NCBI GenBank assembly: GCA_964356315.1
Contig: CAYHHA010000011.1
Span: 1 to 42,563 of the forward strand
From: CAYGFH01 sp964356315
GTDB lineage: Bacteria; Patescibacteriota; Microgenomatia; UBA10105; UBA927
Direction: 5' to 3'
DNA length: 42,563 nt
How positions within the stretch are numbered: position 1 is the first letter of the stretch; each line of letters starts with the position of its first letter. Below are positions 1 through 7,248 of the stretch, one piece after another. The notes beneath the pieces are model-generated. The model searched no databases. It saw only the letters and a list, made by a program, of their open reading frames with translations, and had not been told where the DNA came from. A program made the translations under genes and the position numbers.

Positions 1-204
1 CCGAGGTTGGGCAAATAGTAGCTTCGTAGCTTAGGAAGAGAGTGGCTTAGACGGCGGAAACAAGTGGGTGTAGTAGCTTTGCGAACTGGAAGTAGCTTAG
101 ACGGAGGGAGTAAGTGAGCTTAGTGGCTTAGAAATTAGTATTTTGTATACGGTATACAGTATACGGAATACACGATTCTGAATACAAAATACTGAATATG
201 GCCT
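1..204. repeat. Low-complexity word-repeat tract upstream of first gene
   Basis: No gene is seen here. Positions 18-150 consist of variants of the word AGTAGCTTAG (GTAGCTTCGTAGCTTAGG, AGTGGCTTAGACGG, AGTAGCTTAGACGGAGG). Positions about 137-200 change to AT-rich repeats around GTATAC. These include TATTTTGTATACGG, and its near reverse complement GAATACAAAATACTG follows, so the segment can fold. The same word family recurs at 600-1000 inside the next gene, at 27990-28380 and at 42413-42460. The left edge is cut by the window, so the gene that precedes the tract is unknown. Confidence 0.8.
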
Positions 205-1515
205 ATGCAAGAGAACACTGTGACAATAGGAAAACATGTGCATGAGGGGTTTACGTATACCCTGATTCTTTACCTCGTCTGTTTTTTGCTCGAAAACCTA
301 TTTACCGGATTTGTATCGAATGCATTTGATCTCAATATCCTCCTCATTCCCCTATTTATTCTCGGCATTGCTACTAGCTTTTTCCCTACTCCGATCAAAG
401 AGAAATCTACCGAAGTAACGCATGGAACGAAAGAATACATCATGCTCGCTTCTGCTAGCATCCTGACGTTTATCATCATCTATACGAAGCTTGCCGATCT
501 AGGAGCTATCCGACTTTGGGTAGCCGTGGGAAGCAGTGTATTTATCGCCATGGTATCGGCGATGATGTTGTTTTTCCCGGAGGAAACTATAGAGAACGAG
601 ACATGGGACAAGAAACAAGAAACACCGGACATGGGACAAGAAGTAAGAAACATGGGAGCAAGTGAGCTTAGTAGCTTAGTTGGTAGTAGCTTAGAAAACA
701 AAGATGAGAGACGAATGAGAGAGTTGCAGGAGACATGGGAGATGGGTGCGAGTGGGCTTAGTAGCTTTGCGGTTAGCGGCTTAGAAAGCAGAAACCTGGG
801 AACAAGCGAGCTTAGTAGCTTAGTTGGTAGTAGCTTAGAGACTGCTGGACAAGCAAGCGTAGTAGCTTCGCAAACTGGAAGTAGCTTGGAAAACAAAGAC
901 ATGGGACACGGGACAGGAAGCATGGGAGCAAGTGGGCTTAGTGGCTTAGTTGGTAGTAGCTTAGAAAGTAGGGACAAGGAACTAGAGACTGGGGACAAGA
1001 GACTAGTAACATGGCCGAAGATTACAGTACCAAACATAACATTACCTACGGTGAGAGTGAAAGTGCCTAGAATTACATTTCCAACACTTACCATGCCACG
1101 GGTGTCGGCAAGTGCGGTGTACTATGTGTTGTGGATCATCCCCCTTTTGATGGGATTGCAATTTGACAACATGCGATATGCAAAAATTCGTGAGAAGAAA
1201 ACAGCAGAGATTGCCATGCACGCGAATGACAAACCAAATACCGTCATACTCGTCAATCGGACGGGAGGCACAGATATAGAGAAATACAAACAGATGCTTG
1301 CTTCAAAAGGATTTGTGAATACTACCCCATCTCCTACCGATCCATTTCCTGCAGATATCCCAAACACAACCGTGCTATTTCGAGAATCTGAAGTAGGAGC
1401 TGGAGATCAGGCGGCACAGGCGCTTAAACCAGTATTTAGCACCATCCAAACTGGGCCACTGATTGGCGCAACCGATGACACCATCGTCGTAATACTCGTA
1501 CCTGAAACACTATGA
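205..1515 (+). CDS. Membrane protein with repeat-encoded linker and LytR_C-like C-terminal domain
   Basis: A 436-residue hypothetical protein. The N-terminal third carries several hydrophobic helices (about residues 15-60, 78-98 and 105-123). Residues about 130-270 are a hydrophilic segment with five variants of the pattern GASELSSLVGSSLE, encoded by the AGTAGCTTAG word repeat found in intergenic DNA elsewhere in the window. A further membrane helix lies near residues 303-322. The C-terminal stretch (about 345-436, TVILVNRTGG, LASKGF, TTVLFRESEVGAGDQAA) resembles the LytR_C domain of cell-envelope attenuator proteins, which is a moderate match by eye. Its TGA stop overlaps the ATG of the next gene (ATGA), so the two are probably co-translated. 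The function is unknown; an envelope role is inferred. Confidence 0.75.
   Translation: MQENTVTIGKHVHEGFTYTLILYLVCFLLENLFTGFVSNAFDLNILLIPLFILGIATSFFPTPIKEKSTEVTHGTKEYIMLASASILTFIIIYTKLADLGAIRLWVAVGSSVFIAMVSAMMLFFPEETIENETWDKKQETPDMGQEVRNMGASELSSLVGSSLENKDERRMRELQETWEMGASGLSSFAVSGLESRNLGTSELSSLVGSSLETAGQASVVASQTGSSLENKDMGHGTGSMGASGLSGLVGSSLESRDKELETGDKRLVTWPKITVPNITLPTVRVKVPRITFPTLTMPRVSASAVYYVLWIIPLLMGLQFDNMRYAKIREKKTAEIAMHANDKPNTVILVNRTGGTDIEKYKQMLASKGFVNTTPSPTDPFPADIPNTTVLFRESEVGAGDQAAQALKPVFSTIQTGPLIGATDDTIVVILVPETL
600..1010 (+). repeat. Word repeats in frame inside the first gene
   Basis: Five divergent copies of a block built from AGCTTAGTAGCTTAG, TTGGTAGTAGCTTAG and GACATGGGACAAG-type words are read in one reading frame as SLSSLVGSSLE. 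The same words form non-coding tracts at 1-150, 27990-28250 and 42413-42490. The frame used is the one that reads AGT-AGC-TTA; another frame would give in-frame TAG stops. Confidence 0.85.
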
Positions 1516-2834
1516 TCGCATTGATTTTTATCTATTATTTTTTGATTCGATTATATCCGTATTTCTTTTCCCCCGTGCCTGTTGGGTATGATCCTGGATT
1601 GTACCTCTATCTGTTCCGTCAGTACTCGCATGTGTCGCCGTTGGCCTATACAGCACTGCCTGATTGGCTTCTAACCGTGTATCCGCCCCTCGTGCCGTTT
1701 CTCGTGCGTATGGCAACGCCGTTTGTGGCACCTGAGCAGATGTTGATCCCACTCATTCTCCTAGCCTCCATGACATTATTTATCAGCGTGTATTACAGCG
1801 CAAAGATGCTCTATGACAAAAAAACAGCAATTGTAGCGCTTGGGCTTATGACCTTATCGATCGTGCAGTATAGACTCTACTGGTACTACTATTTGAAAAA
1901 TATTTTTGCCCTCGCCCTTCTGGTCATCCTGATCCCGCTTTATAGAAAACAGTCGAAAATCGCTTGGATTATCGCGCCCGCCATCATCCTCATGCATCAA
2001 CCAACATCGATATTCCTTGGGCTACTGCTTATCGTGCCACTCTTTCAAAAGAAGGCATCTCGGTATCATGCGGTATCGATTGGCCTGACCCTCATGGCCT
2101 TTATGGCGTACTATCTGCCGAATTTCCAAACGACACTTGCTCCATTTTTACCTGGATTTATCAAAGGGCTAATTCCCTCTGCGGAATCGGGAACATTTTT
2201 TAACTTTTCAGAAGCGCTCTTGTATATGGCGCCGTATATCCCACTGGCAGTATTTACCATGTGGAAGGAAAAATTTGAGACGTATCCGGAAATTGGAGTC
2301 ATGTTGATTGCAAGCGTTCTTTCGAGTCTGGGCATGTTTTTGTCTCGCAGGTTTATCCCGTTTTTGGATATCTTTCTGATCCTCTTGGCGGCACCCGTTC
2401 TCTCTCGAATGTCCAAAAAAATCCAGATTTCTGTGTTTGTCATCCTCATCGGTATGAATATCTGGTATGTAAAAACCAATTCCGGAGCACTTATATTAAC
2501 GGACGAGTATCGGGAGATCCAAATGCTTCGGACGACCGAACCTGAGTCGTATATCCTCGTTGCAGACAATGAGTATACCCCATGGGTCTATGGGTATTCA
2601 CTGCGAAAGCCGATCACTCCTGGATTCGGAGAATATGATGTGTACTGGACCAACGATGAGTGGAACCAGTTTTGGATGAGTGGAGATCCGATTGTGGAAC
2701 AGCAACTGTTATCGAAGCTTCCAAAGCCTCTCTATATCTATACAGGAGATAAAGATAGGCTATTTAAGTTTAAGCCAACTGGAGCGTGCTTTGAAAAAAC
2801 CTCGTGGCATGTACATAAGTTTGTGTGTGAGTAA
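1512..2834 (+). CDS. Polytopic membrane protein, possible GT-C-type glycosyltransferase
   Basis: A 440-residue protein with about ten hydrophobic helices through residue 335, then a soluble extracellular tail of about 100 residues rich in Tyr and Trp. An acidic motif (GYDPGLYLYLF, about residues 25-35) sits in the first loop after the first membrane helix. That is where GT-C enzymes (STT3, PMT and ArnT types) place their catalytic Asp. This placement and the length suggest a lipid-linked-sugar-dependent transferase, but no diagnostic signature is certain. The ATG overlaps the stop of the upstream gene. The TAA stop is immediately followed by the GGGTTACGAGTT repeat tract. Confidence 0.7.
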   Translation: MIALIFIYYFLIRLYPYFFSPVPVGYDPGLYLYLFRQYSHVSPLAYTALPDWLLTVYPPLVPFLVRMATPFVAPEQMLIPLILLASMTLFISVYYSAKMLYDKKTAIVALGLMTLSIVQYRLYWYYYLKNIFALALLVILIPLYRKQSKIAWIIAPAIILMHQPTSIFLGLLLIVPLFQKKASRYHAVSIGLTLMAFMAYYLPNFQTTLAPFLPGFIKGLIPSAESGTFFNFSEALLYMAPYIPLAVFTMWKEKFETYPEIGVMLIASVLSSLGMFLSRRFIPFLDIFLILLAAPVLSRMSKKIQISVFVILIGMNIWYVKTNSGALILTDEYREIQMLRTTEPESYILVADNEYTPWVYGYSLRKPITPGFGEYDVYWTNDEWNQFWMSGDPIVEQQLLSKLPKPLYIYTGDKDRLFKFKPTGACFEKTSWHVHKFVCE

Positions 2835-3098
2835 GGGTTACGAGTTACGGGTTGCGGGTTGAGGGTTATTCAACTGGACAATAAACAATAAGCAGTAAAC
2901 AGGTACAGGGTTACGGGTTGCGGGTTACGGGTTGCGAGTTATTCAACTGGACAATAAACAATAAGCAGTAAACAGGAACAGGGTTGCGGGTTACGAGTTA
3001 TTCACTGGACAATAAACAATAGCAGAAAACAGGTGCGGGTTATTCAACTGGACAGTAAACAATAAGCAGTAAACAGTTACGGGTTACGGGTTAAACCT
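2835..3098 (+). repeat. Tandem G-rich and A-rich composite repeat
   Basis: About four degenerate units, each with a G-rich half (GGTTACGGGTTGCGGG variants) and an A-rich half (TTCAACTGGACAATAAACA then ATAAGCAGTAAACAGG). A-rich halves start near 2870, 2946, 3003 and 3046. The tract starts directly at the stop codon of the upstream gene and ends at the stop of the convergent Fic gene. The same two-part unit occurs at 28080-28160, and A-rich halves occur at 38915-39075. Confidence 0.9.
2908..2931 (+). other. G-quadruplex-compatible motif (telomere-like G3N4)
   Basis: Four GGG runs (2908-2910, 2915-2917, 2922-2924, 2929-2931) are separated by the 4-nt loops TTAC, TTGC and TTAC. This satisfies the usual G3-loop pattern for an intramolecular quadruplex on the plus strand. 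Confidence 0.6.
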
Positions 3099-4151
3099 CT
3101 ACACCATTTTTACTTCGTAATAGGACTTAGGACCCGATTCAAATTGCTTCAAAATATGATTCTCTACAAGTTTTTTTAGCTTAAATTGAGCGGTGCGCTT
3201 TGGAATATGAAGGATATCACAGACATCTGAGCTGGTTATCCGACCAATGGAAAGTGCGTAGTCGATAATCTTCAGCTCATCTGTATCTAGGACTGTTTTA
3301 CCTTCACTCCCACTTTTTACGACGGACATGGTTACCATACTGTCTTTAACTCGCCGTGCTTCTTCTAAAAATCCCGTCGTAAAATATTCAAGCCAGGCCG
3401 TAAGATCCACACCCTCTCGTTTCCGGTACGTTTCGCCTGTTTGTAAATTTGTATAGTAGTTTTTTCTATTTTGATTATAATAATCCTCCAATACCAGAAC
3501 TTTTCTAAAGTCCCATCCTGACTGATAGAGATGCAAGAGCGTTAACAGCCTCCCTGTTCGGCCATTTCCGTCAAAAAAAGGATGAATAGTCTCAAATTGA
3601 TAATGAAATATCCCCGCCCGAATAATAGGATGTATATCTGGACTGCTGTGTGCCCATTCTAGAAGTTGACCAATTAATTCATCGACATGATTAAACGGAG
3701 GCGGTGTATATTGCACGTCTTCCTGTCCATCTGGACGAACATTTACGATATACACGCTCCCGGTTCGGAAAAAGCCTGCTTTTTTGGCATCCACTAATCC
3801 ATCTACCACCTGTCTGTGTATAGATAAAATATCTTTATCCGTAAAAGAATCTTTCGTACTACAGAGACTGTCTATTGATGAGAGGGCTGTCAGATAGTTT
3901 TGAACCTCTACAATTTGATCTTTTGGTGCGATGACAGGTTTTCTTTGTACCAGTTGTCCCACCTGATACTCGTCGAGGATATTTCCCTCGATAGACGTTG
4001 AGGAATGAGCCATTTTGATAACTGCTGCTCGCCGCAAAAAACCCTCTCTTGCAGGGATGAGATGTGACCTCTCTACCATCGATTTTATTTCAGCGATATC
4101 TGAGAGCTGACTGTTGATTTTGTCTGTGATGGTATAGCGTGGAGTAAACAT
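3099..4151 (-). CDS. Fic family protein (probable AMP-transferase) with C-terminal winged helix
   Basis: A 350-residue protein. The Fic core carries the complete catalytic motif HPFFDGNGRTGR with the catalytic His at residue 190. The N-terminal region has the autoinhibitory pattern S-x-x-x-E-G (STSIEGN, residues about 51-57) typical of class II Fic proteins. The last 60 residues (SIGRITSSDVCDILHIPKR) look like a winged helix-turn-helix. Fic enzymes with this architecture transfer AMP to Ser/Thr/Tyr hydroxyls of target proteins, and the HTH suggests autoregulation. A TATAAT box ends 6 nt before the ATG, and three direct repeats lie next to it. No antitoxin gene is adjacent, which fits an internally inhibited enzyme. 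Confidence 0.9.
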   Translation of the reverse strand: MFTPRYTITDKINSQLSDIAEIKSMVERSHLIPAREGFLRRAAVIKMAHSSTSIEGNILDEYQVGQLVQRKPVIAPKDQIVEVQNYLTALSSIDSLCSTKDSFTDKDILSIHRQVVDGLVDAKKAGFFRTGSVYIVNVRPDGQEDVQYTPPPFNHVDELIGQLLEWAHSSPDIHPIIRAGIFHYQFETIHPFFDGNGRTGRLLTLLHLYQSGWDFRKVLVLEDYYNQNRKNYYTNLQTGETYRKREGVDLTAWLEYFTTGFLEEARRVKDSMVTMSVVKSGSEGKTVLDTDELKIIDYALSIGRITSSDVCDILHIPKRTAQFKLKKLVENHILKQFESGPKSYYEVKMV

Positions 4152-4157
4152 AGGAGT

Positions 4158-4194
4158 ATTATATCACGCAATAATCGCGCAATGTATCGCGCAA
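4158..4194 (-). promoter_or_regulatory. Leaderless promoter with three direct-repeat operators for the Fic gene
   Basis: On the minus strand TATAAT (4158-4163) lies 6 nt upstream of the ATG at 4151. Three copies of TTGCGCGAT (one as TTGCGTGAT) occupy 4163-4171, 4174-4182 and 4186-4194, spaced 11 and 12 bp, one helical turn apart. The proximal copy touches the -10 box, as expected for a repressor site. The HTH of the encoded Fic protein is a candidate ligand (inference). Confidence 0.6.
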
Positions 4195-4206
4195 CCGAAT
4201 AGAGCA

Positions 4207-5208
4207 TCAAGGAATTATCAATCCTGTTGAGGTTGGGATGATCGCAGTCGCCCAATATAAACCGTCATACGTACCTTTATAAAAGCTCTCGAGCCAAACA
4301 GTGCCTGATTCGCTCACGAGGGCCTCTTCTCCAAAATACGGAATTGCATACGCATCTAGATCCACTTCCCCTACATACCCATTTTGTGAATCAATTATCG
4401 ATAAATACACGCGACCATCTGTGCCTTTTCTCATGCCGGTAATCGCTGCATAATGAGACCATCCATACGAACCATAATTTGGATTAGGTTTTTCATCTGA
4501 CGTTCCACCCCACGCTGTATTTCGACCAAATAATCCTATGAGTACCCCTCCTTTGCTAAAAACCTCTGTTTGCGCGCGCGCGATAAATGCATCGGTGTCG
4601 GCATGGGCCAGTGGCGCATGTGCAGAAAAATTCTCGTTTCCGAGAATAATCTTCGTACTCCAAAGATTTGTTTCTGTACCCAGTTGTTCCAAAATGCTCG
4701 CAACCGCAGAGGGCGACATCGTGCCGTTTCTGTTGAGCGCAATGCCTTTACCGTCATGGGCAGGTGCTAATTCTCCATCTCGAATAAAGTATTTATTCAT
4801 AAATGAAGATATCTGAAGAGCGCTCGTGGTATTTGTTTTTGCGTACATCATCAAATCTAAAATTGTGAGCATAGAGGCTTGGCCACACGTGTTTTTTCCT
4901 GTTGTATCTCCGCGAATATAGGAGTTAAGTGGTTCTGCAAAAGGTACCGTATATTCAGAACCGGAAGATTGTAGATGCATGAGTCGACGAATATCATCTT
5001 TAGAGAGGTAGACGATTTCATTTTTATCTATTTCTGGTGTATAGATATCCTCCGGCTTTTCGGTGCTTAGCGTAAACTCTACAGTTGGTAGTACTGCTCC
5101 ATCGCTTGATGGAAACGTTGTGGGCACTATGACAGGATGGGATTCACTTGGAGAAGCGCAGGACGAAAGAAACAAACTGAGGGCAATAATCGATTCTACT
5201 CTGGACAT
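4207..5208 (-). CDS. Lipoprotein with C39-like cysteine peptidase domain
   Basis: A 333-residue protein with a lipoprotein signal: a short hydrophobic run, then lipobox LSSC with the lipidated Cys at 17. After a Ser/Thr/Pro-rich linker (20-65), the domain carries a papain-like triad layout: Cys108 in NTCGQASMLT, His252 in GWSHYAAITG and Asp273 in IIDSQNG. This matches the C39-like family (Peptidase_C39_2), which in surface proteins may cleave or bind peptides. It is predicted to be anchored on the outer face of the cytoplasmic membrane. No partner is evident. The transcript start is unclear; a TACACT sequence abuts the ATG. Confidence 0.75.
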   Translation of the reverse strand: MSRVESIIALSLFLSSCASPSESHPVIVPTTFPSSDGAVLPTVEFTLSTEKPEDIYTPEIDKNEIVYLSKDDIRRLMHLQSSGSEYTVPFAEPLNSYIRGDTTGKNTCGQASMLTILDLMMYAKTNTTSALQISSFMNKYFIRDGELAPAHDGKGIALNRNGTMSPSAVASILEQLGTETNLWSTKIILGNENFSAHAPLAHADTDAFIARAQTEVFSKGGVLIGLFGRNTAWGGTSDEKPNPNYGSYGWSHYAAITGMRKGTDGRVYLSIIDSQNGYVGEVDLDAYAIPYFGEEALVSESGTVWLESFYKGTYDGLYWATAIIPTSTGLIIP

Positions 5209-5355
5209 AGTGTACGCACATGGTTTTCCACATATCGGCGAGCCTATAATGTAACATATTTTTCTTGAGGAGCGTGTGATATGCCATACAAATTTCTAAA
5301 AATGTATCTATATCCCTAGTTGCCACAGGTGTTGGAAATAGGCAATAATAGCGAT

Positions 5356-5769
5356 ATGAATCCCGACTTTCAGTCGTATTTGGAAAAGAAATCTGATATG
5401 TATGATGTGTACTGCGGATGTGGGGCGGTATATTATATATTTGTCACACTGCAGGACTGTTACTCCCTATGCCCTTCATGCAACAAAAAGAACTTCGAAG
5501 TCATGTGTGAATTTTGCAAAACAGGATTTCGTTATCCCGAGGACAGCAAACAACTGAACATACAACAGAGCACATGGACCTGTGAACAATGTAAAAAAAT
5601 AAATAGTCATATACCAAATCTGAAAGTTTCTGTGTATAACAAAGGCGATCTTCCAAAAGAAATTCTGAAAGAAAGCGAAAAAAGACGAATACTTCCCCGA
5701 TGGGTCATATTTTTACTACTTGGCGTAGTGGCAGTTGCGTATATAATTCAGATCGTTTTCAATCTGTAA
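5356..5769 (+). CDS. Small zinc-ribbon protein with C-terminal membrane anchor
   Basis: A 137-residue protein from the ATG at 5356; a TTG at 5320 in the same frame would add 12 residues. Paired cysteines occur as CGC, CPSC, CEFC and CEQC, suggesting two zinc ribbons. A single hydrophobic helix (last 25 residues, WVIFLLLGVVAVAYIIQIVF) anchors the C-terminus. The family is not recognised. It converges with the operon ending at 5793, only 23 bp away; whether it is part of that system is unknown. Confidence 0.7.
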   Translation: MNPDFQSYLEKKSDMYDVYCGCGAVYYIFVTLQDCYSLCPSCNKKNFEVMCEFCKTGFRYPEDSKQLNIQQSTWTCEQCKKINSHIPNLKVSVYNKGDLPKEILKESEKRRILPRWVIFLLLGVVAVAYIIQIVFNL

Positions 5770-5792
5770 TCTATACGACAGCATATTGAGGG

Positions 5793-6056
5793 CTAGGACA
5801 TTGTGATAATAAACCCAGCAGTCTTGTATTCAGTGAGGAATGTTTCGATATCTGATTTGGCCACACCTTCATCTACTTGATATTCTTTGCAGACCTTTGA
5901 AACTAAAACATCTAAACTCTGAGCCTTGGCCACTAATTCCCAAACAAAACTCCCTACGTCGTTTAACTCCCTCATAGTTTTTTTGTCATTCTCGAGGATA
6001 TACCACTTTTCTTTAATTTTTTTTGTATAAATAGCGGTGTTTCTCGTATACTTCAT
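5793..6056 (-). CDS. PqqD-like protein (RiPP recognition element)
   Basis: An 87-residue protein that fits the PqqD fold pattern from end to end: a strand-rich N-terminus (KWYILENDKKTMRELND), the helix GSFVWELVAKAQSLDVLVSKV, a Tyr-containing turn and the terminal helix SDIETFLTEYKTAGFI. PqqD-type domains bind the leader of a ribosomal precursor peptide and present it to modifying enzymes. Directly upstream on the same strand is a 22-codon ORF with a YxxP leader-like motif, and before that a PP-loop enzyme and an exporter. It is the last gene of the minus-strand operon starting at 10695. A role as leader-binding chaperone is inferred from family and context. Confidence 0.85.
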   Translation of the reverse strand: MKYTRNTAIYTKKIKEKWYILENDKKTMRELNDVGSFVWELVAKAQSLDVLVSKVCKEYQVDEGVAKSDIETFLTEYKTAGFIITMS

Positions 6057-6147
6057 GGGAATAAGAGTTATTTGTTTATGCGCGGGCTATTACTTCGATA
6101 TTCATATCGCTTTGCTACGCACCCTTAGCGCCTCATCTTAAGACAAA

Positions 6148-6216
6148 CTATGGAGTTTCTGCGAGCACGACTTTGAGCGTGATCTTTTTATCTCTTGGAG
6201 CCTCGTATTTCTTCAT
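6148..6216 (-). CDS. Candidate ribosomal precursor peptide, 22 residues
   Basis: A short ORF of 23 codons including TAG, in the 178-bp space between the QueC-like gene (stop 6235) and the PqqD-like gene (start 6056). The peptide begins MKKYEAPRDK and ends VVLAETP. It carries Tyr4-x-x-Pro7 close to the N-terminus; a YxxP motif is the feature that PqqD-like/RRE proteins recognise in lasso-peptide leaders. Its size is like PqqA (22-24 residues). It starts 18 nt after the preceding stop, consistent with translational coupling, and no clear Shine-Dalgarno is visible. No Cys or Ser is present; modifiable residues include Lys, Glu, Thr and the C-terminal carboxylate. That it is translated is inferred from position and motif only. 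Confidence 0.55.
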   Translation of the reverse strand: MKKYEAPRDKKITLKVVLAETP

Positions 6217-6234
6217 ATATTTAGACTAACAGCT

Positions 6235-7248
6235 TTATATTTTGCTGTCAACTATATTTCGTTGACCCTTCACACCCCGAATGATTGGACGAAACGGATA
6301 GAGTATGCGACCCAAAAAACGTTGATCTGCCAGTGATCGGTATACCGTCTTATCTACCACACCCGCTTTTGCGAACGCTTTCTGGCGTACCATACAGGTC
6401 AGACAATCTGATCCACCGCATTGAAACGGTTTTGCATGATAGCATGTCCATGTATGTTCTAGAGGGATATGATGACGGCACGCCCATTTGACCAAATCGG
6501 ATTTATCGAAATATATTCCCGTTTCTTTTTCAAGACAGACTGAAGAAAACTGCCACCGATAGTCCCCTGTCGTAATACACAAGTTATGCATCGTAGAGCG
6601 AAGCGCAGTAAACGCCTGATACGGCACCACATCTCCATCGCTCGCCGTCACCGCACAAAAGATACTCCTGATCTGAAGGTTTTGCGTCAGGTTGAGGTAC
6701 TCGCCGTAGAGCTTGGCATACGAAGGAAGCATGATAAACCCACCGAGAGACACATTCATTTTGGGCTGAAGCTCTGTTTTCCCTGCGAAATTTTCTAAAA
6801 TCACGTCTGGATGCAACTTCTCTAGAGCGGTATCTATAGGAAGCGTCATAGCAGTGAGATCTAGTGCTACACGCAGTGGCGTATGAAAGAGCGCAGGGTA
6901 CCGTTTTTCGTAATACGTGGAAAAATAGTCTATGGATGCTTTTTCTTTGTCAGAACGCGCTTCTGCCGTATCAAAGGAAATAGGATACACAGAAAGTCCA
7001 TATTCTTCCATAAGGATGCCCCACGCGACAACAGAATCCAGACCCCCAGATAACAGCAGAATAACTGAGGACCCTTTTTTCGGTTGTTTAAAGATATACC
7101 CACGGAGTTTCAGAAGCGTTTTTTCCAGTGTGTTGATAATACCTACACGCTCTGTTTTGCGTTTTTTTATCTTTTCGATAAATTGTTTCTGAGAAATACG
7201 AGTTAGCATAAAAGTATGTTCTGGTACATTATACGGACTTGTTTCCAA
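6235..7248 (-). CDS. QueC-like PP-loop ATP-pyrophosphatase
   Basis: A 337-residue protein with the PP-loop signature LLLSGGLDS (residues 65-72) and a C-terminal zinc site: Cys269, Cys277, Cys282, Cys285 (TWTCY, QCGGSDCLTC, then RQKAFAKAGVVD). Spacing and flanks strongly resemble QueC, which adenylates a carboxylate and converts it with ammonia to the nitrile preQ0. The protein is about 100 residues longer than typical QueC. The third spacing is CX4C rather than CX2C, and no queuosine genes are nearby. Neighbours (peptide ORF, PqqD-like, peptidase-ABC exporter) suggest ATP-dependent carboxylate activation in peptide modification. The frame starts at TTG 7248, overlapping the upstream gene by 20 bp; ATG 7209 is an alternative. 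Confidence 0.8.
   Translation of the reverse strand: METSPYNVPEHTFMLTRISQKQFIEKIKKRKTERVGIINTLEKTLLKLRGYIFKQPKKGSSVILLLSGGLDSVVAWGILMEEYGLSVYPISFDTAEARSDKEKASIDYFSTYYEKRYPALFHTPLRVALDLTAMTLPIDTALEKLHPDVILENFAGKTELQPKMNVSLGGFIMLPSYAKLYGEYLNLTQNLQIRSIFCAVTASDGDVVPYQAFTALRSTMHNLCITTGDYRWQFSSVCLEKETGIYFDKSDLVKWACRHHIPLEHTWTCYHAKPFQCGGSDCLTCMVRQKAFAKAGVVDKTVYRSLADQRFLGRILYPFRPIIRGVKGQRNIVDSKI

Noticed and set aside
480..1094. Long antisense open frame opposite the first gene (about 204 codons)
   Set aside because: It is open only because the AGTAGCTTAG words lack stops in that frame; the sense frame has membrane helices and a LytR_C-like domain outside the repeats.
2835..3098. Linear-chromosome telomere or CRISPR-like array
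   Set aside because: The G-rich units are internal, flanked by genes on both sides and degenerate; no terminal hairpin or telomerase-like gene is seen.
3099..4151. Fic toxin-antitoxin pair
   Set aside because: No small antitoxin gene adjoins it, and the SxxxEG inhibitory motif is inside the protein itself.
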